Source: Lycorma delicatula | Taxonomy: Eukaryota > Arthropoda > Insecta > Hemiptera > Fulgoridae | Reading direction: 5' to 3' | DNA: 64,000 nucleotides | NCBI RefSeq assembly: GCF_047948215.1 | Contig: NC_134465.1 | Span: forward strand, 13,616,522 to 13,680,521 | Shown here: piece by piece, positions 1 through 13,100 of the stretch | How positions within the stretch are numbered: the first letter of the stretch is position 1 | How the letters are laid out: each line of letters opens with the position of its first letter | Translations under genes and position numbers: made by a program | The notes under the pieces: generated by a model | Database searches by the model: none | The model's input: only the letters and a program-made list of their open reading frames with translations | What the model was told of the DNA's origin: nothing

Positions 1-1054
1 AAAGGCACTGGCAGAAATATGTTATTCGATAAAAAACAGCACAGTTGCATAAATGCACTATTTACTTTAAACATCTTATATAATTAAAAAACAGCACAGT
101 TGCGTAAATGCACTATTTACTTTAAACATCTTACACAATTAAAAATTAACTGACAACTACATGAATTCAAAATAATAATTTAAAATGTGCTATTTACAGA
201 GAAATAAAGAGAAAAATATTTACAAAGTAATAAAATAAAATTATAAATACCAGTTTAAAATAAAAAGAATAATAACAACGTTCAATATATATTTTCATAC
301 ATACCATCTTCTTTTATTCACTTTTATAATAATTATATTTTTCACATACGTCCAGTTAGTTAACTTGTCTCTTAATTTCTACTTTTAAAATGTTAATATT
401 TTAAACCACTCCAATCACATTTAACATTTTTTTTTTTATTTACTTGCAGACACAACTCACCAAAAAACATATTATATTATCTATAATTATACATATTTCA
501 GACAGTGATTAGTTTAATACAATAATAATAATTATTATAATAAATACTATTACTAACAGTTTTTATATTCTTTGTTTTTAACCGTTATATTTTTTCTTAA
601 ATAATATTTTAACTTACTACATACGATCAGCTGTACTGTTAAACGTTCAAAACAACCAGTAATTAATACACTTGATCAAACAGGCATTAACACATTTAAA
701 AAAAATAATAAAAAACTAACAATAAACACGACCAGATTGGCGTCACAAATTTTCTGTGTTCTTTGTCTATCTTATTGTAATTAAAATAAACAAATACTAA
801 AACACTATTACTATCTCTAATAATAATAGTACAAATATATATATGCACAGTAACTTGTTAAAAGAATAACAAGAAGTTTTATATAATTGCACAATTTTTT
901 CTTTAAACTTCTTTCCACTTGTAATTAATTAATTATTAATTATATATTAAACACACAGCAATAATAACAAAATAATTTTAAAATGAAACCTATATTTTAC
1001 TTTTCCATTTTTCATTTCTTTTTCCTTATGCTTCTTTCCATCTTACTACTCCGG
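1..1054 (-). other. 3' untranslated/downstream region of Bap170
   Basis: This is extremely AT-rich sequence beyond the Bap170 stop. Several TTTATT strings on the plus strand (for example near 313 and 435) would read AATAAA on the gene strand, so polyadenylation could occur in this interval. The exact site cannot be chosen from sequence alone. The far end holds the 55-bp duplicated unit described separately. I see no other gene. Confidence 0.5.
31..141. repeat. Two tandem 55-bp units, with a third related copy at about 1862-1912
   Basis: The segment containing CAGCACAGTTGC, then ATTTACTTTAAACATCTTA, is present twice with a 55-base period (CAG at 37 and 92). A diverged copy sharing GTTGCGTAAATG and TTTACTTTAAACATCTT occurs at about 1862-1912, on the other side of the terminal exon. 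Copies 2 and 3 also share the trailing ATTAAAAATTAACT. The units look like remnants of one dispersed repeat rather than a satellite. Confidence 0.75.
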
Positions 1055-1160
1055 TCACCTTGGTTGACTCATGTCAAAAAGGACTTGTGCGATTGTTCTT
1101 GAAGATTCAACATTACTTAATGCAACACTAGCAAGGTGTGGTTCATAACTTGTCAGGTAC
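1055..1160 (-). CDS. Bap170: Bap170/ARID2 terminal exon with stop codon
   Basis: The acceptor TTTTTTAACAG precedes one base completing the split Arg codon, then 34 codons and TGA (1055-1057). The product is [20 protein letters not shown], then [14 protein letters not shown]. The [23 protein letters not shown] pattern is the known end of insect Bap170. The protein stops within a few residues of the usual insect terminus, so this is the true 3' end of the coding sequence. Confidence 0.94.
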
Positions 1161-4100
1161 CTGTTAAAAAAACACCAATTATAGATTTAATATTTTTTTA
1201 AAGATTTTGTGTATACAATTGATAATAAAAATTACAGAAATATATATATATTTATGTGTGTGTGTATCAAATAATAACAAAATAACCACCAAACACCGTA
1301 ATAGAAAACCTAAAAGCTAATACCAATAGTTAACTTACCTTACAATAACAATAGCAGGTTTATTGTTACTGTGTTTGGTGGTTATATTATTGTCATTTGA
1401 CGTTAATTGGCAGCACAGTGGTCAATATTTTGATGAATTATTTGAATTTCACAAAAAAATAAATATATATAGTGTTTCAAAATTATGTCACTCAAATGGC
1501 AGATATGTCCCTGGTCATGAAATGTGTATTGAAAATGAAGTTCCCCGATACATATAATTTACATTTTGGTCTCAACTTCTTCGCCATCATGTTCAGCACG
1601 TAGAAACAAACAATTAACACTAACATGTATAGCCCGTACACACATTTCACAGAGAATGGATGATATCACATCTTGTATTCAAGCCTCCAGGTTAATGATG
1701 TTGCAAACTGGGATAAATATTCATCTCAAATGAGTGGTAACATAATTTTGAAACAGTATATATACACACACAGAGAAGAAAAAAACACCAAAATTTCATT
1801 TAAGAACATTTAATTAATTGCCTACTGTACTATAAAGAATAATACTTCCACAGTAAGAATAAGTTGCGTAAATGTAATATTTACTTTAAACATCTTGCAT
1901 AATTAAAAATTAACTAACGCTGTGAAAAACTAACTTACACCAGAATACAAGTAAACTTAAATCAATCATCCAAAAGAGGTATTTTTCACAAATTGTAGTT
2001 AATTAAAAAAGTGAAATTAGCCCCAAATTCAAACTTCTAATGTAAGTATTCTTCTATTAAAAAAAAAAATGGACCAATTAAACCAGAATGCAAACAAGTA
2101 AACTAGAAAACCTAGTCGGTAACGTGCTAGTGAACCTTTTGTATAAATCTCATATAAAGTACAAACTTCTGGTGACTGACATACTTGATTGTTAAAAAAG
2201 CATTTGACCATACAAAGCGGCTTATAAGTAGGCTTCCAATTCATGTCTACTCTTTCAAACAAGTCCCTTGTAATTCAATACACTTAACCCGATGATTTTT
2301 CTAATGTTGAAAACATTTCTTCTTCCAGTCCTTATTTAATATGAATATCAGTTGTGCTGTTGCAGCATTCTTCTATATATCCTCTTGGCTATAAAATAGT
2401 GATTCTTTCAGCAGTATCTTCAGCTCAGGGAATAACCAGAATTCATAATTGTTACTTATCTATAGAATAAAGAACTTGGTGAAACTGAATAGTTCTGCAT
2501 TAATAAACACAACCTCAATTGGATGCAGGCAATGGGTAGATGTGTTCGTCATGATACCAGTCAAATGGAAGTTATGACTAGCAGTTATCATGACTTCTAC
2601 TTGTCCAGTCACTAACGCTGAAACAACTGAAGTTGCTGAATTCATCTGAAGTTCAGCCATTATTTTTAAAACCAATTATTAACATTTTTTAATTTGTGCA
2701 ACACTCACAGCATCATTGGCAAAATATTATGAACTGTTGCACTTCAGGTATCACCATGCCTTTGACAAAACTTGATTCAAAATGTTCCATCATAACATAA
2801 TGTTAAAAATGCACAGCTATACAAGTGTGTATGTGTGTGTGTGTGTGTGTGTATGTGTGTGTATATGCGCATACACATGTGCACACGCATACACACACAC
2901 TAGCCACCTGGCAGGGATTGATTCACTTTAAAGAGACTTCAAAAAATTACATGTTTTTGAGTAAAAAACTTCAGATCAAATAATACTATTAGAAAGACTA
3001 TGCATTAGTAAAAAAATTTTTATATGTTATCTTTCAATACAATAAAATATGTATTACATATTTAAGTATAAATTTTATTAACATAATTATTTTTAAATTA
3101 TTCTACTACATCTAACATTAATATGAAATTAATATTTTATTTATATTTAATGATTATGCATAAATTACAATTTATCAATCACCAATTCAACAAATAAATG
3201 CACATAAGTGTGTTCTGTAAATGCATTGTTATGTGAGAAAGATTATACTTATTGCAGTAATTCTAATTGTCTGTGGTAAGTAACAATTACTAAGATATAA
3301 TCTTACCATATACATGAAGCAAGAGCAATACTGTTCTTTATAAGACTGTATTTTAACAATATGTAAACAGAACTGGTAATACTCTTTTGTCTGGATAAAT
3401 GTGCTATTTTGACATGTTATATATACTTATTCAATTACAAAAACAATAAGTTTTTTGAGGATTTTACTGCAATGTTTATGCTGTCATTCACTTTATTCTC
3501 TCGACCGTTATTTTATTCCGAAATATAAATATAAGATATATAATTTTTTAAATGAATGTTTTATAACTGTTTATTCCTGTGATAATTTTGATTTAACTGG
3601 GAAATATTAATTTAATAAAATGGCTTACATCACTAAAATAATGGACAAAATGATCCGAATAATGTTATGGTTTAGAAATCGTGTACCTAAAAAAAATTCC
3701 TTAAATTAATACATACAATTTTTTTTTTTATGATAAGCCAAAATTTAGGTCTTTTCTTTGTTTGTTAGTCAAACTATAAAATCTCACTACATAGTGAATA
3801 CACTCACTACAAAGTGTTATACATTAAATACCAGGAGAAAAAAATTAACTCAATTTTTGAGTGTTTGAATATTAACAAAATTTAACATACCTTCTGCCGT
3901 ATGTAGAATAGATGACTAGGTTTCTAAGAATTAGTGCCGATGTAAGACGAATACTCTTTGTAACAGGGCCTTCATTATCATCCTGAATAAAAAAAATAAA
4001 AAAAAAAAAAACAATTACCTTTTACGTCACTACTAATATTTATTAATTACTAATATAATTAATTATATTTTTATGGGCCTTGTATTTCTTTAGTACTTGA

Positions 4101-7100
4101 TGGTATCATAAAACTGGAACATCTCAAGCAGTATAAGACATTATGAGAATTTTAAGAGCGAAATGATAAAATTCCTACAGCTAAAGTTTTCAATGCCACC
4201 AACCACAAAATAAAAGAAAAACCAAAGTAAACTACCTAAAGGTTAAAAAAAAAATCTCAATCTAGCCACTCAAAAAATAACATCAAGAATTTAAAAGAAA
4301 GTATGAAGGAAAGGATTTTTAAACATATGAAAAAGAAACAAAGATATAAGAGTTTAGCAAATGTGGACAGTGATTAGACAATACCTTTTATTTGTTAATA
4401 AAAATTAATATGCGATTAATTAAAATTGGTATAATGGCTATTACTTTAATTTTGACAGACTTCAACCAGTAGTTTTATGTATCAGTTAATTCAATGGCCA
4501 AGAGGAAAATCTGAATTAAGAACATAAAAAGTAAGCTGAATCGATCTAAGCATGGAGGTATCATAATCTAATAACCTGATTCAGCTATGAATATAACTAT
4601 TTATTAAGAGAATTTGTTGTCAACTGAAATCATTGGTACTATCGTAACATAAATTCAGTTCTTAAAGTTTTATCATTATTTAAACATCTTTATTATCTGT
4701 TCTATATTCTAACTGCAATATTTTAAAAAAGGACACAACCTTTAAAAAAAGGGAATATAATTTATGCATAAGTAAATTTTATGTTACCCCCCCTATTTGT
4801 TAGGTGACACTGTACTCCAGGTCAGGTGTACATAGTCAGTGAAATAATCATGTCATGCATTAATATCATTTCAGCATCCTTTTCATTGTAGTTACCAATT
4901 ATACATTTTCGAATGATGAGCATGTGCTTATTGTAGAGATTTATTATGCATTAAAATCTCGCAAACTTATAAAGGTAAGTTTCAGTTTAAATTTCTCTAG
5001 TTCAATAAATTAACACCTCATCTGAAACATAAACTCTATAACATCAGAAGGAAAGCATACAGAATTAAAAGAGAGCAGCTATTTATCACCACTGAACATA
5101 CAAGTTCTTGAAGATTTGAAAGTTGCTCGCCCAGAAAACCTCATACATCAGACTGTCAACAACTAGCTACAGCTTCCAGCACAAAAACATGTTAAACTGT
5201 ATGCTTTCTCATCGGTGATGTCCATGAATTAAAAGAGCCATATCATGATAAAACACACAATGTTTATCATTCGTTAAATCTTTTATACATGAATATGGAA
5301 TCGATCAAGGTGCTGCAATGTGTTTATTTTAGCAATAAGGTTTGGTTTCTTCCAGATGGCTTTATGAAACAGTTGAAGTAGCTCAATAAACATAGTGAAA
5401 ATCTCAAAACTTTTCATGAAAAATCATTATACACATAAAAATGATTTTATGTATGCTATCTTCCACACCGTGTATGTATCAGTCATTTATTACTTTCTTT
5501 CACGATAAAGCTTATAAAAGTGTATATTTTCAAATCTACTCTTATACACCTGATCAACTGAAAATAAACACTGAAAGTGAAGTTCCAAACTTTAGTGAAC
5601 AAATATTACAAAATGCAACTGCAAATGTCATAGAACAGATAAGAGCATGTATCTAAGAAATTGATTTCCTAATTTTAACTTCAATTTCATTGAAATTAAT
5701 CTCAATGTTTACTGTGAAACTGAAAAGGGCACGTGTGATATTTTAGTAATTTGAGTAACAAATACAGAAAGAGAAAATATATACATAACTTACATTTGAG
5801 TCCCATCCTTTTCGAAACAACTACGTTTACTGTTCTTGGGTGCCACACTGTTTTCCCATGACAAAGTGGATTTTTTTATAATCTATTGCTAAGTACTTGG
5901 GAAAATGTGATAAATTTTCTAATTTATTTTAAAGGACTAATTAAAAAATTACAGAATAAAGAAAAGAAAAAACTGTGACTTCATTTCTAAAGAAAAATTA
6001 ATTTTAAAGTAAACAAGAGTAAAACAAAAGTAATGAAAAGTGACAGGAAGGAGAATAATAAGATAAATTTTAAGATGTAAACACAATACACCAAATTGTA
6101 AAAATTGTTATTTGGATATTAAAATTACCAAAAATGAATTATGGAAACGAAATATTAAAAGACGACTGAGATAAGTCAGAAAAGCTCTATATCCAAAAAA
6201 GAATTGAGTTTTGTTTGTCAAACCAGACATCCTGTAGATTTAGGATTAACAAAGGATAAAGTTAAAGTGATGTATTTGTATTCAGCGCCCAATAATCGAA
6301 AGAATGTGGAGCATACAGTAAAGGAAAATGCAGATCAGAATTAAAACACAGGTATCCATTGATAAGAGATAGACACAATATACAAAAAATAAAGCAAATC
6401 AAACCGACCGATTTTTTTCATTTAATTTTGTTTGGCTCTAAAATTATTATTTTAACGGTCCATAAATCTGAACTATTTAAAACAAAGAAAGAAATATCGG
6501 TAGATTTTTATAAAAAAAAGCGGCATAACATACGTAAATTAAATAACAAGTTTTCATCTTCGATACACTGACAGCAATATTATTAGGAATTCTCCTGTTA
6601 TAGTAAATACAATAATAGCATAAATTGGCATTTATCGACATAAATACCTAAGTTTCTAAAACATTTTTATTTAATATTAAAATTTTGATAAATATAATAT
6701 ACTAGGTTGTAGAATACTTAACCGATTAAACAAATACATTACAGTTTATTTTAGGATTTAGGTTATGAAAACTTTATGAAGTCAAGCTAACTTTTACTTT
6801 TAATCGAACTTCTTCAGAAACTGCAGTCAGGAATGCTAAGTGTAATTGTTATGTTGAATGCGATACTGGTGTTTGAGTTAGTTTTATAAGATTTTTATTG
6901 TTCATCACATGTTCAAAAAATATGCGCGATATAAATTTTATTTCTTCGTCTAGATTATCTATTTTTGGAGATTTTAATCTCTAGTTGCTTAATCATATTT
7001 TGTTTGTCGTTAATGTTTATTTGTAAGCTTTTACACTATGACTTTATAAATATGACTTGCTTCAATAAGGTGGTTCGGAATAGTGAATTTTGCGATCAAA

Positions 7101-10100
7101 AAAACTTTTTTTGTATGTGTTTATTATATTATCAAATGTTGTCTCTGTTCTATGAAGAACTTAACAAAATATTTTATCGTACTAAAAACTTATTTAGAAC
7201 AATCAAGTTTATAAACACCATTAAAATAAACATCACCCGTGGTTTTGAGTTTTTGTCTGGAAATATATATATTTATTATGTATTGTATAAGGGATGGGCT
7301 AAACATCCAACAATATGAGGCGATTCAGGTTGATTGGATTTACAGAAAATACGTCTTGACACATCCTCAGAGCAAAAAATTGCAAGGCATAAAACAAAAT
7401 TACATGAACATGATGACCATTTAATTGTTTCTCTGTATCCTATCTGTTCAAAAAGAATTTAGATCAAGGCACTCTTAATTTAAAGAGGAAAACAAGGTGT
7501 TCTGTCTTGCTGCCAAACATTCATTTAGATGATGTTAAAAACAGGGTCATTAATAGCTACGGAACATCTCAAGGTATGCATAGCTTTAAAATTCTATCTT
7601 AGCTGTATCCTTATTATTTTTCCACTGACATGTTAAAATAGAACCTTGATCCTGTTTCATGTACTTTAACATTTATTCTTGATACAGAGGTTCAACGATT
7701 AACTAAACAATAATTACATAAGCTATTATTTATATAGTACAAGATCAAAACTTTGTGTTTGTTACAGAATATAATTTGAGTTTTAGTTCTTGTATAAATT
7801 TTCTAGTATGCTTTTTTGAATTTATCAGCAATTTGTTTTCATTGAAGTCATATATTATCATCATATTATTAATTTTTTTTATAAAAAAAAATTGATAACC
7901 GTGATAAAAATCTTAGTACACAAACTAGACACACTTGTGGAACTCAAAATATGCAAACTTTTAGAGATATAATTTAAAGAAATCATGCGCTTCGAACATA
8001 TAGTGAACAATAAAGATCCCTTGAAACTTAATTCAAATTTCACCACTACTAACACTTAATTCCCTTGGCTGCTATATCTGAAGAAGTTTGATTTAGTGCG
8101 ACAGCAACATCAGACTCATAAAAATAAAATGCACTTAGCCTTATTTAAAAACTTATGTACATTTGTTTAAAAAGAACATTATGTACTAAATAGTTCTAAA
8201 GCATTTGAATAATTAATTCTCAGAACAACATCTCAGGTGAAATTCTCTTTCTTTCACTCACAACAATACAGTTTTGTAAAAATAAGTTAATAATACGGAG
8301 AATAAATAAGCTAATATAAGATAAAAAACAATGACAAATTCTAATTTATGTAGTGTACAACAAAATTCTACAAAATAAAACTTGTGAAAAAAATTATGTG
8401 AAAGTCTAAGAAAAAACTATTAATTTTTGTTTTATACAAATAGTTAAAAAAATATATATTAGTGCTGAATGCAGCACAGGAATCCCCCCACTCCTTTTAA
8501 AGTTGTCATTAAAGTAGAAACATTTAAATTTTACGATCCGCAACATAGTTTTAACATTTTTTAAGCCTATAGTAAAAACATAATAACCTCTAATGAATGA
8601 TCAGCAACTGTACGTTGATATGGAAATTTTAAATATTTTTGGTTTAAAAGTAGTTATTAACTACATTGTTAAATTATACACATAAGGGCATATAGTGTGT
8701 AAGCACCGGATATGAAACCATAATTTTTCCTTTTTATTATGCAAAATAACTAAATACATATATTATTAAACTCATTACTTTTTAAGGTGCAAATGTAATT
8801 AACGGTGGCAAAATTTTATGTTAGTATATACTAAAATATAACAACGGAATGGAACGCAAGAATGGTGGGAGTTTCATTATTTCTCCATACAGATCGCAGA
8901 GCTGGACAACTGGTCTCTTGCTGCTGTATGTTTCTATTATCGAGCAGGTTATTGGGCATTATTAAGTGGCAGTTATTAATTTTAAGTTTTATTCACGGAT
9001 GGATTTAGTAATTTGCGTTTCTATCCGTATGGACCATCAAGAATATTATTTACTGGGTCTGACCGTGGGAGACTGAGCTTTTGAGCCTCGTACTCCCGGC
9101 ATGATTCCTCTTCAGTCCGTCTGCTGAAGTACTTTCAATGAAATACAACAAGCAATGTTAAAATTATGTATACTAAAAATGATTTAAGTAAATTATCAGC
9201 ATTTCACTACTTTCAGGAAAAAACTCAATGGTATCAAATTTTAAATATTTAACTAGTTTAAGTCGACCAAATGATGTATTTAAACTTTCTGAGTATTAGG
9301 AATAAACAAAGTAAAATTCAACAATAAATAAGGAGAGTTCGTTGGTCAGTCTTGCCAATAAATTGAAAATTGCTAATGATAATGGCAGCTGATTTCTATT
9401 GTAATGAAAAAAGCTTGTGCCATCCTCAGGTACCTCAATAGTAATGGAGAATAGTTGTAAGATAGTTCAGTTTGCAGAATTTGATAAAAATTAATGCTTT
9501 TTTAAATATAATATATTATCTTATCAATAGCTAAGCGGAACTTACTTTCTAGAGAATGCAAGAATTCAATTATTAATTTGAATGAAAACATTATAAGAAA
9601 TTTCAGAAGGCCAGTATTCTCATTAGAACTCAAATTAAGCGTAGAAAATAGTGAAGAAAAGTTTCTACTTTTTCCTTACAAGTAATGTAAGTTGTAAATA
9701 TGGTCTTTTGTATTATCTATTCTTTAGCTGTTTTTGTTAGTATTTTTAATCATTTAGTATTACTAAACTGAACCCACGCATAAGATTTCCCCTATAATAT
9801 TATGAAAATACAGGTGTTTGGGCTACAGGTATCCAAAAGTAACAGCTTATATTAAGTGAACCGGTCAATAAAATTTAATTATTCTTTTTTTAATAAACAT
9901 AGCCACTCACAGAGTTTTAATGTACGTTAGTCAAGTTCAATGTGTGCACCTTTTGTAGCTCGGCAGATGTATAGACAATAATTTAACTCTTGCTAGGTGT
10001 TTAGGAGCATCTGTGGTGTTAGTAGACAAACAGCTTCAACAATTCTCTGTTTTAAATCATCCAAATCTTGAATATTTCTTTGGTACACACAACTTTCAAT

Positions 10101-13100
10101 AAATACCTAAGCAGAAAAATCCAAGGAGTGATATCTGGAGATCTGTTGATATCGATCAACATTTTAGGTAGTTCGACCTCCTTGATCAATCCAACATTCA
10201 GAGAAAATATTGTTCAAGAACGTTGTAACATCTTGATGAAAGCACGATAAAGCACCATCTTGATGGAATCTGAGGAACAGCAAAGTTTTCAAGCACGATG
10301 ACGTGCATGTGTCCTGTCCGAGTATGCTTCATGAAAAAAAACAAACCGATGATGCCATCTTTGTGCAGTCCTAACCGCATACTGACTTTTGGTGTGTCCA
10401 TTTTATTTTTCATTACTTTATGGGAAGTTTTCAGTACACCAAATTCAACAAGTTATCAGTACACCAAATTCAACAAGTTATCTTAACTTTCGAGCACATA
10501 TGAAAAGTTAGCTCATCACTAAATAAAAGTGTATCAAGATAATTAGGATTGTTTTTGATATGGTGCATTACCTCTGCAGCAAACTTATATTGTAGGCAAC
10601 GATCATTTGGTTTAATGCGACAGAAGGAGTTATAACTTGTACGCTCACAAACGAAGCCATTTTTGAACAATGTCATCAACAGTGGAAAGAGGAATTTGCA
10701 GTTTGTAACTAGCCCACCTAATTGACTTTGCAGACTGCCAGTGAATGTATCGCTTACACAATCCACAGTCTCATCGCTAACTGAAACTTCTGGATGATTT
10801 CCAGAAGTTTTTTTTGTTAAACCAAGCTTCCAGACTCTCAATCTCTCAAGTTGTATCCCAATTCCACTGACGAATAAACTTGGATGTAGGAGGATTGATA
10901 TTCCATTCTGTTCATACATGTCATTTAACACATATAAGTGATTGATATTTCGCTAACAAAAGCATGCACTAAACCTTCTATTCCAGGGTTCACATCTCAA
11001 CTGACTACAATTGCATTGTGAGCACATGCATGTTCTGTTGACCTTAAGAGAATACAGAACACATCTTGGAGATATTTCCTGTCGCTGAGCCTACATTTAA
11101 GAAATTACAATGACTGGTTTTCTAAATACAGACCATTATTATTGGATACCTTTAACCCAAACACGCTCTTGAATTCTGTATAATTTAATATAGAAGTTCC
11201 TCCGATCAGCTAAATCTCTTAACTGTATCTCCCAAAGAGTAAGGAAAGCGCAAACTACCTACTTCACTTCAATAGAAGGGACAGTCTTTTTGTATGCTTA
11301 TTAAGAACGGTTTTACAATCTCGGGCAATTCACATGCTACTTACAAGTAGTCCATCAGTAAGCCAAACCTAATTCTTTTACTATATCTTGAAACCAATAC
11401 TTAATTATAAAATTTAAAATAAGATATTTATACAGGGTATTTCACCAAGAAACGGAAAGAATTTCAGGATGAGTTCTACCAGTGAAAATAATGAAAGAAG
11501 TTCATATAAACATGGGTCCGGAAACGCTTCGTCAGTGAATTATGGCTAGTGAGAGATTTTGCAGTAATTCTTGAGTAGAGTGAAATAAAGACATACTGAA
11601 ATTCTAGGAACACAAATTAAGGGTAATCTTGATGATTTCTTATGGTTTTTGATTTGACAAATGAATAAAACAGGTTTCAGAACTCTATCTCCAATGATTT
11701 TTGGATAACTGGGCTAGAATGCAAAAAATTGTGGTGAAAACCCTGTTTGTTATATTTTACATGCAATAACTTTGTTACATGGGTACTAAATAAGTAAAAA
11801 TTTTAAAAAAAACTTGTAGAGGATTTAATTCTGAACAAAATGATTTAAATAAACAATAAAAAAACAAAATCAAGTTACAAAAAATTAATTTTATTAACAT
11901 CAAAATATCTTAAACAGAAAGAATAATACTTTTAACATCCGAGAATACCTAGAAATAAAATCATTCAATAAAAGTAAAATAATAAAAAAAATTAAGAAAT
12001 TACTATTATAACAAGCGTTCAAAATGTCATCCTTCACTATTAACACAGTTCTCTGCTAGTTTTAAAATTCCTTTGGTGGCTCTTTCACTGTATCCGTATT
12101 ATTTTGTCGAATTTCAAACGCATTGAAAATTCTTGCCATCAGTTCTGCTTTTGTAATTATCTTTTCAGCATATACTATCGATTCCATTTGTCCCCATACA
12201 CAATAGGCCATTGGCATCAGATCAGGTGATCTAGGAGGTCAATTGATTGGTCCTTCTCGCCCGATCCAGTTTTCCTAAATGTTACTACATTCAACTACTA
12301 TTTCATAAAAATGTATAGGAGCCCCATCATATTGAAAAATCATTTCTTGCCTCGTTATTAGTGGAATGTCTTCTAAAAGCTAGCGCAGGTTATTTTTTTA
12401 AAAAATACTAGTTTCCTATTAGGCGACTATCGAAAATAAATGGTCCAATCATATGCTTATCAATAATTCGGCACCAAACGTTATCGGAAAACTGATGTTG
12501 AAAACTTCTTTCTATTGTGGCATGTGGATTTTCAAAATCCCAGTGATGTTTATTTCACAAGTACTTCATCTCTTATAAATGTTACCTCATCAGCAAATAA
12601 AACAGAACTTACTTTATGACAGTTTTCTTGAAGCCACTGACAAAACCTTAGACGCAATGCAAAGTGGCCAGGCAGTAAATTTTGAACCTTCTGATAGCGG
12701 TACAGATAGAGATTTTCTTTGTTAAGTATTTGTCATACTGTACTGTGTGGCAAACCAATGCGATTTGAAATTCGTCTAGTACTAAGCCCCGGGCTACATT
12801 GAACTTGGTATCATGTTCTTCTCATAAGCAACACAACGTTGTTCTTGTCTTTCAACAGAATAAGAACATGTAGGTAAAGAATCAGTTACGTATAAACAAT
12901 GGAAAACTGAAACGAAGGTTTAGATTTGGAATCCTTCTATTAGGAAATCTTTCTTGATACTGCATTTTTGCAGTCAAGGAGTTAGCATTGCAATAACCAT
13001 AAATAAAAATTATGTCAGCATATTCCTCATTTGAAAACCGAAATGAAATTTTGAGAACACGGAACACAAACACTTCAACTTCACACACGCTGCACAACTG

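Larger units (their letters stand above)
1161..3890 (-). other. Bap170 intron (2.7 kb)
   Basis: This intron holds a short inverted repeat (1268-1398), the third copy of the 55-bp unit, a TG/CA hairpin (2826-2901) and AT-rich sequence. Between 2029 and 2675 the minus strand has two modest open stretches (77 and 71 codons), one with [18 protein letters not shown]. They are separated by stops and I do not recognise them; they may be remains of a transposon. The rest shows nothing. Confidence 0.7.

Noticed and set aside
31..141. CRISPR-like or satellite array
   Set aside because: There are only two tandem copies, no spacer structure, and the genome is clearly eukaryotic.
2029..2675. Two minus-strand open stretches in the last Bap170 intron
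   Set aside because: They are separated by stops, unrecognised and without splice signals joining them to Bap170. They are mentioned only in the intron entry.
5441..5656. 71-codon plus-strand frame
   Set aside because: AT-rich composition, no recognised motif and a length expected by chance.
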